Source: Clostridia bacterium (GTDB lineage: Bacteria > Bacillota > Clostridia > TANB77 > CAG-508). Taken from it: a stretch of 64,000 bases of DNA. This document shows, one piece after another, positions 48,495 to 57,846 of the stretch. The notes under the pieces were generated by a model. The model searched no databases and was not told where the DNA came from. It saw nothing but the letters and a program-made list of their open reading frames with translations. The translations under genes and the position numbers were made by a program. Position 1 is the first letter of the stretch, and each line of letters opens with the position of its first letter. Where the stretch lies: NCBI GenBank assembly GCA_900759475.1, contig CAAEVK010000037.1, positions 30,869 through 94,868 on the forward strand. The letters are read 5' to 3'.

Positions 48495-50307
48495 ATGCCA
48501 AAAGCAGATGGAAAAGGGCCAATGAGTGTAAATTTAGATAAAGCCAAAAATACAAAAAGTACTTTAAAGAGGTTGATGAAATATTTAAAAGCACATAAAA
48601 AATCATTGATAATGGTAATTATTTTTATTATTTTGTATGTTGTGTGTAATGTAGCATCTTCTGTCATGTTAATGCCAATTATTGATGATTATATTGTACC
48701 GATGATACAAAACCCACGGAGATTCTGGTTTAAAAATAGCTTTTATAAAAATAATGGGAATATATATGATAATTGTTTTCTTTACTGCAATATTTTCTTA
48801 TATACAATCTAAACTAATGATAAAAGTATCACAAACAGTAGTTGCAGATATGAGAACAGATTTGTTTAACAAAATTGAAAAATTACCTATCCATTATTTT
48901 GATACACATCCAACAGGAGAGTTAATGAGTAGAATTGTTAATGACATTGATAACGTAAGTATTGCATTAAATACAAGTGTTAACCAAGTAATTAGTGGTA
49001 TATTAATGGTAATTGCCACTTTAGTAACGATGTTTGTTATTAGTCCTGTTCTAGCAATTATTAGCATTTTGACATTACCAGTTATGATGTTAGTTGTTAG
49101 AAAAATTGCCAATATTAATAAAAAACAGTTTATTAAAAGCCAAGAGAGTTTAGCAGAAGTAAATAGTTATATAGAAGAATATGTATCTGGACAAAAAGTA
49201 ATTAAAGCATTTAATAAAGAAAAAGCAGTAAAAGACAACTTTAAAATAAAAAATGAAAAATTAAGAAAAGAAGGATTTCTAGCACAAGCAATTGCAGGTA
49301 TTGTTATGCCTGCTATGGGATCTTTAAGTAATATTTCAACAGCGATTACAGCCATTGTAGCAGGAATACTAGCAATTAATGGCAAAATATCAATAGGAAC
49401 AATTGCATTATACACAAGATTTTCAAAAGAATTTTCAAGACCAATTAATGAAATTACAAATCAATTTAATGTTATTCAAGCAGGAATTGCGGGTGCAGAA
49501 CGTTGCTTTGAAATAATTGATGAAAAAGAAGAGTTTCCTGAAAATATTGGAAAACCTGAAATTGGAAGAGTAAATGGTCATGTAGAATTTAAAAATGTAT
49601 GTTTTGGGTATAATAAAGAAAAAATGATATTAAAAAATATTAATTTAGAAGCAAAACCAGGACAAACAATTGCAATTGTTGGACCAACAGGTGCAGGAAA
49701 AACAACGATTATTAATTTAGTTACAAGATTTTATGATGTTAACAGTGGAGAAATTTTAATTGATGGAAAAAATATTAAAGATATTTCCAAAGAAAGTTTA
49801 AGAGAAGCATTGGGAATTGTATTACAAGATACTGTTATGTTTAACGAAACAGTAAAAGAGAATATACGATTTGGGAAACTAGATGCAACAGATGAAGAAG
49901 TTATTCAAGCTGCAAAACTTGCTAATGCACATTCTTTTATTAAAAGATTGCCACAAGGATATGACACAATTCTATCAGATGATGCTGGTAATATTTCAAA
50001 AGGGCAGGCACAATTGTTAAATATTGCAAGAGTTATTTTAAATAATCCACAAATACTAGTTTTAGATGAAGCAACAAGTAATGTAGACACCCGTATGGAA
50101 GTAAAAATACAAGAAGCAATGAATAAATTACTAGAAGGTAGAACCAGTTTTGTTATTGCACACCGATTATCAACAATTCGAAATGCAGATAAAATTATTG
50201 TAGTAAATGATGGACAAATTAAGGAAGAAGGAACACATGAAGAACTAATTGCTAAAAAAGGAATTTATTATACCATGTATACAGGAATATTCGAAGAAGC
50301 ATCTTAG
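48495..50307 (+). CDS. ABC exporter subunit 2 (ATPase/permease fusion), one CGG shift
   Basis: About 603 residues. The CGG at 48717 comes early: skipping C gives IDDYIVPMIQNPGDSGLKIAFIKI and joins helix 1 to the rest. ATPase: Walker A GPTGAGKTT, Q-loop VLQDTVMFN, signature GNISKGQAQLLNIARVIL (a divergent but known form for the second subunit), Walker B ILVLDEATSNVD and H-loop IAHRLSTIR. The pair with the upstream gene has the usual asymmetric arrangement of a heterodimeric exporter. Start 12 bp after the upstream stop; a terminator follows. Confidence 0.95.
48717..48719 (+). other. CGG +1 shift site, ABC exporter 2
   Basis: Codon 75, CCA-CGG-A. Skipping C48717 gives QNP-G-DSGLKIA in the first extracellular loop, continuing the TMD. 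Confidence 0.94.
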
Positions 50308-50384
50308 TTTAGTTTTGTTGTAATATAATGCAATAAATGCAATAGCAAAACAAAACTAAACATATTATGAAGTTTACACAAGTT

Positions 50385-50425
50385 AAGGCAACCTTCTAAT
50401 GGAAAAAAAGAAGGTTGCTTTAATT
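50385..50425 (+). terminator. Terminator after ABC exporter operon
   Basis: AAGGCAACCTTCT pairs with AGAAGGTTGCTT, then a T run. Confidence 0.82.
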
Positions 50426-50544
50426 GTATTTTGGCGTAAAGCTTCTGCTTAGTCGCTATGTGGGTTGCACTTAATAATATCCTTATTTTTATCTTATTAT
50501 AGAATTATATGTTTAACCAATTCTATGAAATTTTTAAAAAACTA

Positions 50545-50573
50545 TTTTCAAAAAAGATAATAGATGCTATAAT
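50545..50573 (+). promoter_or_regulatory. Promoter for sortase 1
   Basis: TTTTCA at 50545-50550, TATAAT at 50568-50573 with TGC before it (extended -10), spacer 17. Confidence 0.55.
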
Positions 50574-50605
50574 AAAATATATAGAATGTAAAAGGAGAAG
50601 AAAAA

Positions 50606-51400
50606 TTGAACCAAATATTAGTTACCCAAAAAATTTATGTTACACCAGAGCTAAAGAGAAAAAAGAAATTTTATAAATTTGATTTCTTTTTATCGGTTTT
50701 TTTAGTATGTGTTTTGTTTTCTTTTTACATATATGCTGAATATGATAGAAATAAAAATGAAGAACTTTCTAAAGAACTTTTAACAGAAGTAAAATTACCA
50801 GTAACAGAAGGGCAAAAGACGCAAGAAAATAATAAAACAACCATTCATGAAGAAGACAATATTATTCTTGTGACATTAGAAGATGTAGAGGACTTAGATA
50901 TAACAATTTTGGAGCCAATTGTTATTCCAGAACAAGAAACAGAAATAGAGCCAACACCGCAAGATGTTAAATATGCAGCAAATGGAGAAGAATATTATCG
51001 TGTTGCCATTATTAAAATACCTAAAATTGGAATAGAATATGCCGTATTAAATAAAACTTCAGATACATTGCTTAAAATATCACCAACAAGGTTCTGGGGA
51101 CCAGACTTAGATAAAGGAGTATTTGATGCAAATGAAGTGGGAAACTTTTGCATTGTAGGACACAACTATAGAAATTCAAAATTCTTTAGTAAAGTACCAA
51201 CCCTTAAAATTGGAGATATAATAGAACTAACAGATATGAAGGGAAAAACAGTAACATATGCTTTATATGATTTATACATAGTTGACCAATCAGATGTTAG
51301 TTGTACAGACCAAAATACGGAAGGAAGAAGAGAAGTAACTTTAATTACTTGTACAAATGACAGTAAAGCAAGAGTAGTTGCTAAATTTAGAGAGATATAG
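50606..51400 (+). CDS. Class D-like sortase 1
   Basis: 264 residues. A membrane helix (about 27-48), a spacer, then the sortase barrel: IPKIGIEYAVL, catalytic His in CIVGHNYRNSKFFSKV, Cys in TLITCTND and Arg in KARVVAKFR. Type II membrane topology is typical of Clostridia class D. Start is TTG at 50606, supported by AAAGGAG; no other start fits. It cleaves an LPxTG-like signal and links surface proteins to the wall. The LPKTG protein encoded 142 bp downstream is a likely substrate. Confidence 0.92.
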   Translation: MNQILVTQKIYVTPELKRKKKFYKFDFFLSVFLVCVLFSFYIYAEYDRNKNEELSKELLTEVKLPVTEGQKTQENNKTTIHEEDNIILVTLEDVEDLDITILEPIVIPEQETEIEPTPQDVKYAANGEEYYRVAIIKIPKIGIEYAVLNKTSDTLLKISPTRFWGPDLDKGVFDANEVGNFCIVGHNYRNSKFFSKVPTLKIGDIIELTDMKGKTVTYALYDLYIVDQSDVSCTDQNTEGRREVTLITCTNDSKARVVAKFREI

Positions 51401-51405
51401 TAATA

Positions 51406-51438
51406 AACAAAAAACCATCTTAAAAAAGGTGGTTTTTT
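51406..51438 (+). terminator. Terminator after sortase 1
   Basis: AAAAAACCATCTT pairs with AAGGTGGTTTTTT with one G:T pair. Confidence 0.8.
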
Positions 51439-51541
51439 TGTTGTTTTCAAAAATTTTCCAATTTAGAATATTTGAAAAAATTAACTAAATAATCTGCTTA
51501 AAAAATGTCATACTAATAATATAAAAAGGAGGAAAATTTTT

Positions 51542-52564
51542 ATGAAAAAAATAATTAAAATTTTTATTTTATTAACATTAATTGCTTCATTTATTTTTAT
51601 AGGAAACACTTATGCAGAAACATTAGACACAATACAAACTCAAACAAACAAAACAACTATAAAACCAGGAGAAGAAGTAGAGCTTACTATTGAATTTGGA
51701 CAAAATTTGGGAGCATATACTTTTAATATTGCTTATGATAATAATATTTTTGAATATGTATCATCAGAAGGAGGAACTGCTAGTGATACAACAGACAAAA
51801 TAAAAGTTGTTTTTTATGATTCAACAGGAGGAACTAATCCAAGAACAAATATGAGTGTAACATTTAGAGCAAAGCCAGATATTACTACATCTAATCCTAC
51901 AGAATTTACAATAACGGGAGAAGGACTATCTAATTCAGATGCTTCTGTTACTTTTGATGATATAACAATACCAATTGTAAAAAATGTAACTGTTGAGCCA
52001 GAATATGTAGATTATACATTAAACCTAACTTATACAGGAAACATTTTAAAAGATGAAGAAAAAGAAATGACACTTTCTTATTTTTCCCCAATGGGACGTT
52101 ATTATGAGCATGCAAGATTAATTGCAGAAGCAACTACACCAGAAGGAGCAACTGTTCAACTATTGGCTACAGATCAACAACAGATGGAACATGATATTAT
52201 CCAAAGTGGTTGGGGAGATGCACAAGGCTATAAAATAGGAGGCAAAGATGTTTTGCAAGAACTAAAAACAAGAGGAATATTCAGCGAAAATGGAAATTAT
52301 ACAATTACTTTAAAATTAATTGACAGAGATAATAGTGACCAAGTAATTGCACAAAAAAATTTTTCGTTTACAGTAGGAAAGACGCAAGAACCTAATAACC
52401 CAGAAGAAGAACAAAAACCAGAAAATACAACCCCAGAAAACACTGTAACATCAGAAAATATGCCTACAGAATTACCAAAAACAGGAGCTAATATTTATAT
52501 TCCAATTAGTATTCTATTCATTCTATTAATTAGTTGCTCTGTTTATTATAATAAGAAAAAATAA
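51542..52564 (+). CDS. LPXTG-anchored cohesin-like surface protein
   Basis: 340 residues. Signal peptide (about 1-27), a cohesin-like beta domain (about 30-155: KPGEEVELTIEFGQNLGAYTFNIAYD, VSSEGGTASDTTDKIKVVF), a second beta domain (about 160-290), a Pro/Glu/Thr-rich spacer, and the sortase signal LPKTGA, hydrophobic helix and KKK tail. The protein would be covalently wall-anchored by one of the flanking sortases. Cohesins bind dockerins; a dockerin-bearing hydrolase is encoded 710 bp downstream. Cohesin assignment is by pattern, not by a search. Confidence 0.85.
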   Translation: MKKIIKIFILLTLIASFIFIGNTYAETLDTIQTQTNKTTIKPGEEVELTIEFGQNLGAYTFNIAYDNNIFEYVSSEGGTASDTTDKIKVVFYDSTGGTNPRTNMSVTFRAKPDITTSNPTEFTITGEGLSNSDASVTFDDITIPIVKNVTVEPEYVDYTLNLTYTGNILKDEEKEMTLSYFSPMGRYYEHARLIAEATTPEGATVQLLATDQQQMEHDIIQSGWGDAQGYKIGGKDVLQELKTRGIFSENGNYTITLKLIDRDNSDQVIAQKNFSFTVGKTQEPNNPEEEQKPENTTPENTVTSENMPTELPKTGANIYIPISILFILLISCSVYYNKKK

Positions 52565-52624
52565 ATGATAGGGATGTTTTGTAAAGTTATTTTGCAAAAC
52601 ACCTATTACATATAGGAGAGACAA

Positions 52625-53248
52625 ATGGGAAAAAATAAAAAAATAAAAATCATAATAAATAGTCTTGTTATTTTGGGTATTTTAGGGATAATCGTTTGGT
52701 TAGTAATAGAAAAAAATAAAGAAAACAAAATTCAAGAGAAACCATTTAAATCCTATCACAATATAGAGACAAACCAAATAGAACAACAAACTACTTTCAA
52801 TAAAGAAATAAAAAAAGAATATCCAAAAGAAAAAATTATATCCCAATACAAAGGGTATCAAGTAATAGCTAAACTATGGATTCCAAGTATTAATTTAGAG
52901 ACATATGTTTTAAAAGAATATTCAACAAAAGCATTAAATATATCTGTTACAAAGTTTTGGGGAGTTAACCCAAATGAAAGTGGAAATTTTTGTGTAGCAG
53001 GTCATAATTTTAAAAATAGCAATATGTTTTATCATTTAAAAGACTTAAAAATAGGAGATAAAATTTTTGTTTCAGATTCCAATATTGGAAAGGTAGAATA
53101 CGAGATTTACGATTTATATCAAGTAAATCCTAATGATGTTACTTGCTTATCACAAGAAACGGATGGAAAAAAAGAAATAACATTAATTACCTGTACCAAT
53201 GATTCTAAAAAAAGAATTATTGTCAAAGCTAAAGAATGGAATAATTGA
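52625..53248 (+). CDS. Class D-like sortase 2
   Basis: 207 residues. Helix (about 11-30), then IPSINLETYVL, His in VAGHNFKNSNMFYHL, Cys in TLITCTND and Arg in SKKRIIVKAK. Similar to sortase 1 but shorter. It may process the LPKTG protein upstream or one at another locus. ATG follows AGGAGA. Confidence 0.92.
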   Translation: MGKNKKIKIIINSLVILGILGIIVWLVIEKNKENKIQEKPFKSYHNIETNQIEQQTTFNKEIKKEYPKEKIISQYKGYQVIAKLWIPSINLETYVLKEYSTKALNISVTKFWGVNPNESGNFCVAGHNFKNSNMFYHLKDLKIGDKIFVSDSNIGKVEYEIYDLYQVNPNDVTCLSQETDGKKEITLITCTNDSKKRIIVKAKEWNN

Positions 53249-53272
53249 TTTTAAATAAGAGAGGAATGAGAA

Positions 53273-55528
53273 ATGAAGGAAATTCATTATGGAAAATATA
53301 TTTTAATATTTATGTTTATTTTATTAAGCATATGCTTATATTCTACAAAGACATTAGCAGCAAATCAACTAGAAGGAATTGCTAATTTTCCGGTTAGTTA
53401 TCAGGCATATTTAAATGAACTAGCTAAAAAACATCCTAATTGGAAGTTTACAGCTTTGTATACAGGATTAGATTGGAATTATGTTATTGACCAAGAAAAT
53501 GTATTTGGAAAGAATCTAGTGCCTAAAAACTATTCAGACAGTTGGAAAAATACAACTCCAGGCCAATACAATGTAGAAGTAGATAGTGGTTGGGTAGATA
53601 GTTCAAGGCAAGCAGTAGAATATTGCATGGATCCCAGAAATTTTTTAAATGAAGTACGTTTATTTCAGTTTGAAGGATTATCTTATGATGCAAATTCCAA
53701 TAATTTAGAAGGAATTGAAAAAATATTATATGGGACAGAATTTTATCAACAAAAAGTTTCTTACTTTGATAGTAATGGAAGTAATATTTCTATGAACGAA
53801 ACTTATGCGGATTTAATTTTAAAGGCAGGACGAACGTCTTTAGTAAGCCCATATCATCTAGCATCTCGTATAAAGCAAGAAGTAGGACCTTTTTTAACAC
53901 ATAGCTCTATTAGTGGTAAGGTAGAAGGCTTTGAAGGCTTGTATAATTTTTACAATATAGGAGCTACTAGTTCTTCAGAGCCGATGGGAGCAATTAAAAA
54001 TGGACTTCAATATGCAAAAGATGGAAAAGGAGCAAGTACACAGATTAAAAACAAATATTTAATTCCTTGGAATAATAAAGAAAAAGCTATTACAGGAGGT
54101 GGAATTTTTATAGGTTCTAGCTATATTAATGTAGGGCAAAATACAATTTATTTACAAAAATTTGATGTAACAGATTTAAATGGTGAAGGGCTATTTTGGC
54201 ATCAGTATATGACAAATGTACTAGCTCCATATAGTGAGTCAAAAATAATTTATTCAGGTTATCAAAAAAGTGGAATGCTAGATTTAGCAATGAATTTTAT
54301 TATCCCTATTTATAATAACATGCCAACAATACCAACGCAAAGCCCAGGAATTAATAACAACGACTTTATACAGGATAATACTGATGTTTATTGTAATGCT
54401 AGTAATGTTAATATAAGAACAGGGCCTGGAACTTCTTATGAGGTGATTACTAATATTTCAAAACAAACCAAAATGAAAAGAATATCAAAGGGAGTGCAAA
54501 ATGGAGAGAGATGGGACAAGGTTATTTTAGAAAATGGAATAGTAGGATACATTTATCAAAGCTATGTTACAGAAATGCCAGCAGTTTCCATAGAAAAAAT
54601 TGCTTTAACAATCGATAATCAAACTTTACAAAAAGGAGAAACAAAACAATTACAAGTAAAAATATCTCCACAAGAAGCAAGTAATCATAAAGTTATATAT
54701 GCTTCTAGTAATCCAGAAGTAGCAATAGTAGACGATAAAGGAAATATTCAAGCAATAAAATCAGGAACTACGGTAATTACTGTAAAAGCAGAAGAAAATG
54801 ATGTACAGGAAAAAATAGAAATAAGCGTATATAGTAAAGTAACAAATGTTAATTTAGATCAAAAACAAATTAATATGGAGGTAGGAGATAATTTTCAGAT
54901 AAAAGGAACAATTGAGCCAGAAGATGCTAATGAAAAAACAATTTTATTTAAGAGTAACAATGAAAAAATAACAACTGTACAAGAAAATGGAACAATTACA
55001 GCACTACAAGAAGGAAAAACGACTATAGTAGCAAGTGCTAAAGAAAACCCTAGTATAACCGCAGAATGTCAAGTAACAGTTGTAAAAAAACTAACAGAGG
55101 ATGAAATTCATTTTGACAGTCCTTTAAAAGTGAATAGTTTAGAGGTAAGTGGAATAGATTATATAAAAAATACAGTAAAAGATATAAAAGAAAAAATTAT
55201 AACAGATTTAGAAATTCAAATTTTTAATAAAAATAATGAATTACTAAAGCAAACAGACTTAGTGGGAACAGGAAGTAAAATACAAGTAAAAGAAAATGGA
55301 GATTTATTAAGAGAATATAAAGTAATTTTGTATGGAGATGTTAATGGAGATGGAAAAATTAATAGTATTGATTTATTGGTATTACAGAGACATATTTTAG
55401 AAATTGAAGTATTAGAAGAAATTTACAAAAAAGCAAGTATTATTAATAAAACTGCAAACAAACCTACTTCTGTTGATTTACTTTTAATTCAACGACACAT
55501 TCTAGGCTTACAAATAATACAACAGTAA
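53273..55528 (+). CDS. Secreted glucosaminidase-like cell-wall hydrolase with SH3, Big2 and dockerin domains
   Basis: 751 residues. Signal peptide (about 1-29); a lysozyme-like N-acetylglucosaminidase domain (about 32-345: PVSYQAYLNELAKKHPNWKFTALYTGLDW, IKQEVGPFLTHSSISG); an SH3b domain (about 365-430: NVNIRTGPGTSYEVI); two Big2 Ig-like repeats (about 440-615: LQKGETKQLQVKISPQEASN; INMEVGDNFQIKGTIEPEDAN); and a C-terminal type I dockerin (about 680-750: GDVNGDGKINSIDLLVLQRHI and SVDLLLIQRHILGL). It cuts peptidoglycan glycan strands outside the cell; the dockerin would plug into a cohesin such as those in the flanking genes. Confidence 0.92.
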   Translation: MKEIHYGKYILIFMFILLSICLYSTKTLAANQLEGIANFPVSYQAYLNELAKKHPNWKFTALYTGLDWNYVIDQENVFGKNLVPKNYSDSWKNTTPGQYNVEVDSGWVDSSRQAVEYCMDPRNFLNEVRLFQFEGLSYDANSNNLEGIEKILYGTEFYQQKVSYFDSNGSNISMNETYADLILKAGRTSLVSPYHLASRIKQEVGPFLTHSSISGKVEGFEGLYNFYNIGATSSSEPMGAIKNGLQYAKDGKGASTQIKNKYLIPWNNKEKAITGGGIFIGSSYINVGQNTIYLQKFDVTDLNGEGLFWHQYMTNVLAPYSESKIIYSGYQKSGMLDLAMNFIIPIYNNMPTIPTQSPGINNNDFIQDNTDVYCNASNVNIRTGPGTSYEVITNISKQTKMKRISKGVQNGERWDKVILENGIVGYIYQSYVTEMPAVSIEKIALTIDNQTLQKGETKQLQVKISPQEASNHKVIYASSNPEVAIVDDKGNIQAIKSGTTVITVKAEENDVQEKIEISVYSKVTNVNLDQKQINMEVGDNFQIKGTIEPEDANEKTILFKSNNEKITTVQENGTITALQEGKTTIVASAKENPSITAECQVTVVKKLTEDEIHFDSPLKVNSLEVSGIDYIKNTVKDIKEKIITDLEIQIFNKNNELLKQTDLVGTGSKIQVKENGDLLREYKVILYGDVNGDGKINSIDLLVLQRHILEIEVLEEIYKKASIINKTANKPTSVDLLLIQRHILGLQIIQQ

Positions 55529-55549
55529 ATATATTAAGGAGTGAAAAAA

Positions 55550-56824
55550 ATGTTCTATATGAATAAAAAAAATTTTATGTTAGAAATTTTTCTTATAATA
55601 CTAGTACTAAGTTTTTTATGTTTTAACGGAATTTCCAATGCCTCTAGTATGGGAAATGTATATTTATCTAGCAATAAAGAAGTAGTAGAAACACAAGAGG
55701 AATTAGAAATTACTCTAAATATAGAAAACGTAAAAACAGTAGCTTTAACAGCTTATTTAACTTATGATGCATCTAAATTAGAATATATTTCTGGACCAGA
55801 AAATATTAATATTAAACAAAATCAAATAATTTTTGTTTGGTATGATGAAACAGGAGGAAATAATCCTAAAGAAGGAGAATTAGCTAAATTTAAATTTAAA
55901 GCAAAGGAAAATGGTTTGACTACTATTCAAGTGTCGGGGGATTTTTATAATAAAGAAGCACAAGAAATGTCAATTGATTTTAGAGAAACGCAAATTCAAA
56001 TTGGTAAAGAAGAAACAAAACTAGAAAAAGAAGTAAAGGAAGAAAAAGGAACTAATTTAGAAGGTAGTAATGCTACATTACAAACGCTAAGGCTAGACAA
56101 GGAAGGACTAATTCCAAATTTTGAGAAAGAAATTAATGAATATTATTTAACAATTCCGAATGAGATTAGTTCAATAGAAGTCTTAGCAGTTAGCGAAAAT
56201 CCTAATGCAATAGTTGAAATTACAGGAAATACAAATTTAAAAGAAGGTTTAAATGTTATTACCATTCAAATTACATCAGAAGATAAAACAAAACAAAATG
56301 ATTATACCATTTATGTAACAAAAACAAAAAATATAGAACTTGCCAATACTAACTTAGAAACACTAGCAATTGAAAATATATTATTAAATCCACCTTTTAA
56401 TACCAATACAACCCATTATCACATTGAAATACCTTACGAAACAGTAAACTTAAATATATTGGCAATCCCAGAGAATGAAAAAGCGACTGTAAAAGTAGAA
56501 GGAAAAGAAAATTTGCAAATAGGAAATAACCTTATAAAAATTACAATAACAGCGCAAGATGGTTTTACAAAAAAAATAATCGAAATAGAGGCTTATCGAA
56601 GAAATAAAGAAGAGGAAAATAAAAACAAAGAAGAACAAATACAAAATCAGCAGAAATTAGAAGAGATATATGAAGCAGAAAAAGTAAATACAAAAATAAC
56701 AGAACAATCACAAGAAGTAAAAAACAAAGATACAAGTTATATGCTAATAACAATAGGAGTTATAACAATTATTTTTATCATAGGAATTGTTTTTTTAATT
56801 AAAAAAACAAGAAAAAACAAATAA
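55550..56824 (+). CDS. Membrane-anchored protein with cohesin-like and cadherin-like domains
   Basis: 424 residues. Signal anchor (about 7-30); a cohesin-like domain (about 32-165: SSNKEVVETQEELEITLNIENVKTVALTAYLTYD, ending in FVWYDETGGNNPKEGELAKFKFKA); two cadherin-like beta-sandwich repeats (LQTLRLDKEGLIPNF...; LETLAIENILLNPPF...); a Glu/Lys linker, and a C-terminal membrane helix with KKTRKNK tail. It is held in the membrane rather than sortase-linked. ATG 55550 has AAGGAG eight bases upstream; a GTG at 55541 is too close to it. It may dock the dockerin hydrolase encoded just upstream. Confidence 0.85.
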   Translation: MFYMNKKNFMLEIFLIILVLSFLCFNGISNASSMGNVYLSSNKEVVETQEELEITLNIENVKTVALTAYLTYDASKLEYISGPENINIKQNQIIFVWYDETGGNNPKEGELAKFKFKAKENGLTTIQVSGDFYNKEAQEMSIDFRETQIQIGKEETKLEKEVKEEKGTNLEGSNATLQTLRLDKEGLIPNFEKEINEYYLTIPNEISSIEVLAVSENPNAIVEITGNTNLKEGLNVITIQITSEDKTKQNDYTIYVTKTKNIELANTNLETLAIENILLNPPFNTNTTHYHIEIPYETVNLNILAIPENEKATVKVEGKENLQIGNNLIKITITAQDGFTKKIIEIEAYRRNKEEENKNKEEQIQNQQKLEEIYEAEKVNTKITEQSQEVKNKDTSYMLITIGVITIIFIIGIVFLIKKTRKNK

Positions 56825-56895
56825 TAAAATACGAACAAAATAAAATAAATCCTCATAAAATATAAAGAATTCAATTATATTTTAGGGAGGTCATA

Positions 56896-57577
56896 ATGGC
56901 AAAAATAATTGTTTTTAATAATGATACAGATAGAATGGAAACTTATTATAGAGGAGAAGCTGAACCAATGCCATATAATACAAATGGTACCTTAAAAGTA
57001 AGAGAGTTTAGAGGTTCTAGTAATTCTCCAACCTTATGGACAACAAAAAGAACAATGCAGAGTTGGAATGCGCAAAGATATATATTTGGTAGTCCAATCC
57101 CTGTAGGTTTTGCATTTAAAAGACCATGGGAAGGTGGACATGGAAGTCAAAGTCAACATTATGCAGGTGTGGCGTTTGATGTAGGACAGCGTTTAAGTAA
57201 TAGTGAACGTAACCGTTTAAGAAATAGTGCAATATCTTCTGACTTATGGAGTTATGTAGAACCAGCATCTTTAACTCCTACATGGGTACATTTTGATAAG
57301 CGCTTTCGGTAAGCCTGCCTGTGGAACTGGTGGTTATCCACAATTAAAACAAGGAAGTCTTAGCAACTATGTATTAATTGCCCAAGATGATTTAAATACG
57401 CTAGGTTATAGAACTGGTGGGCTAGATGGCATATTTGGAACGCAAACAAGAAATGCAGTAATTGCATACCAAAGAAGTAGAGGATTATCAGCAGATGGAA
57501 TTGTGGGTTGCAATACATGGCGTTCATTACAAGAAAATGTAGTGGGAACAGGAAGAACTAGTACAACATTAGATTGA
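56896..57577 (+). CDS. M15 D-Ala-D-Ala peptidase-like protein with peptidoglycan-binding domain, one CGG shift
   Basis: About 226 residues. The N-terminal domain has the zinc-peptidase ligands SQHYAGVAFDVG (HxxGxAxD) and PTWVHFDKR (WxHxD). The CGG at 57307 closes the zero frame (RFR stop); skipping C gives DKRFGKPACGTGGYPQL and a peptidoglycan-binding domain with LNTLGYRTGGLDGIFGTQTRNAVIAYQRSRGL, to TAG/TGA-side stop at 57575-57577. It would cleave or trim muropeptides. No signal peptide is visible, so export may be non-classical. Confidence 0.92.
57307..57309 (+). other. CGG +1 shift site, M15-like protein
   Basis: Codon 138, TTT-CGG-T. Skipping C57307 gives DKRF-G-KPACGTGG and attaches the peptidoglycan-binding domain; the zero frame stops at once. 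Confidence 0.95.
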
Positions 57578-57694
57578 AAATAAAAAATAATAGGGTTATA
57601 TAATATAGATAGAACTTGTGTGTTTTTTTGAATTTTATGAATAAAGTACTGCTAAATAAAAGTAAGTATTAAAAATGTAAAACTATGAAGGGTT

Positions 57695-57745
57695 AAGTAC
57701 AAAAGTAAACTCCAGTTTTAAAGGAATTTACTTTTGTACTTAATC
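57695..57745 (+). terminator. Terminator after the surface cluster
   Basis: AAGTACAAAAGTAAA (57695-57709) pairs perfectly with 57727-57741 (TTTACTTTTGTACTT). Confidence 0.8.
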
Positions 57746-57766
57746 TTGTTTTTAATGTTAAAACAA

Positions 57767-57795
57767 TTGCATAATTTAATAAAATAAATTATAAT
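57767..57795 (+). promoter_or_regulatory. Promoter for fprA-rubredoxin
   Basis: TTGCAT at 57767-57772, TATAAT at 57790-57795, spacer 17. Confidence 0.65.
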
Positions 57796-57846
57796 ACATT
57801 TAATGTAAAAAATAGGGGAGAATAAAAAATGGGAAAGGAGAGGTGT

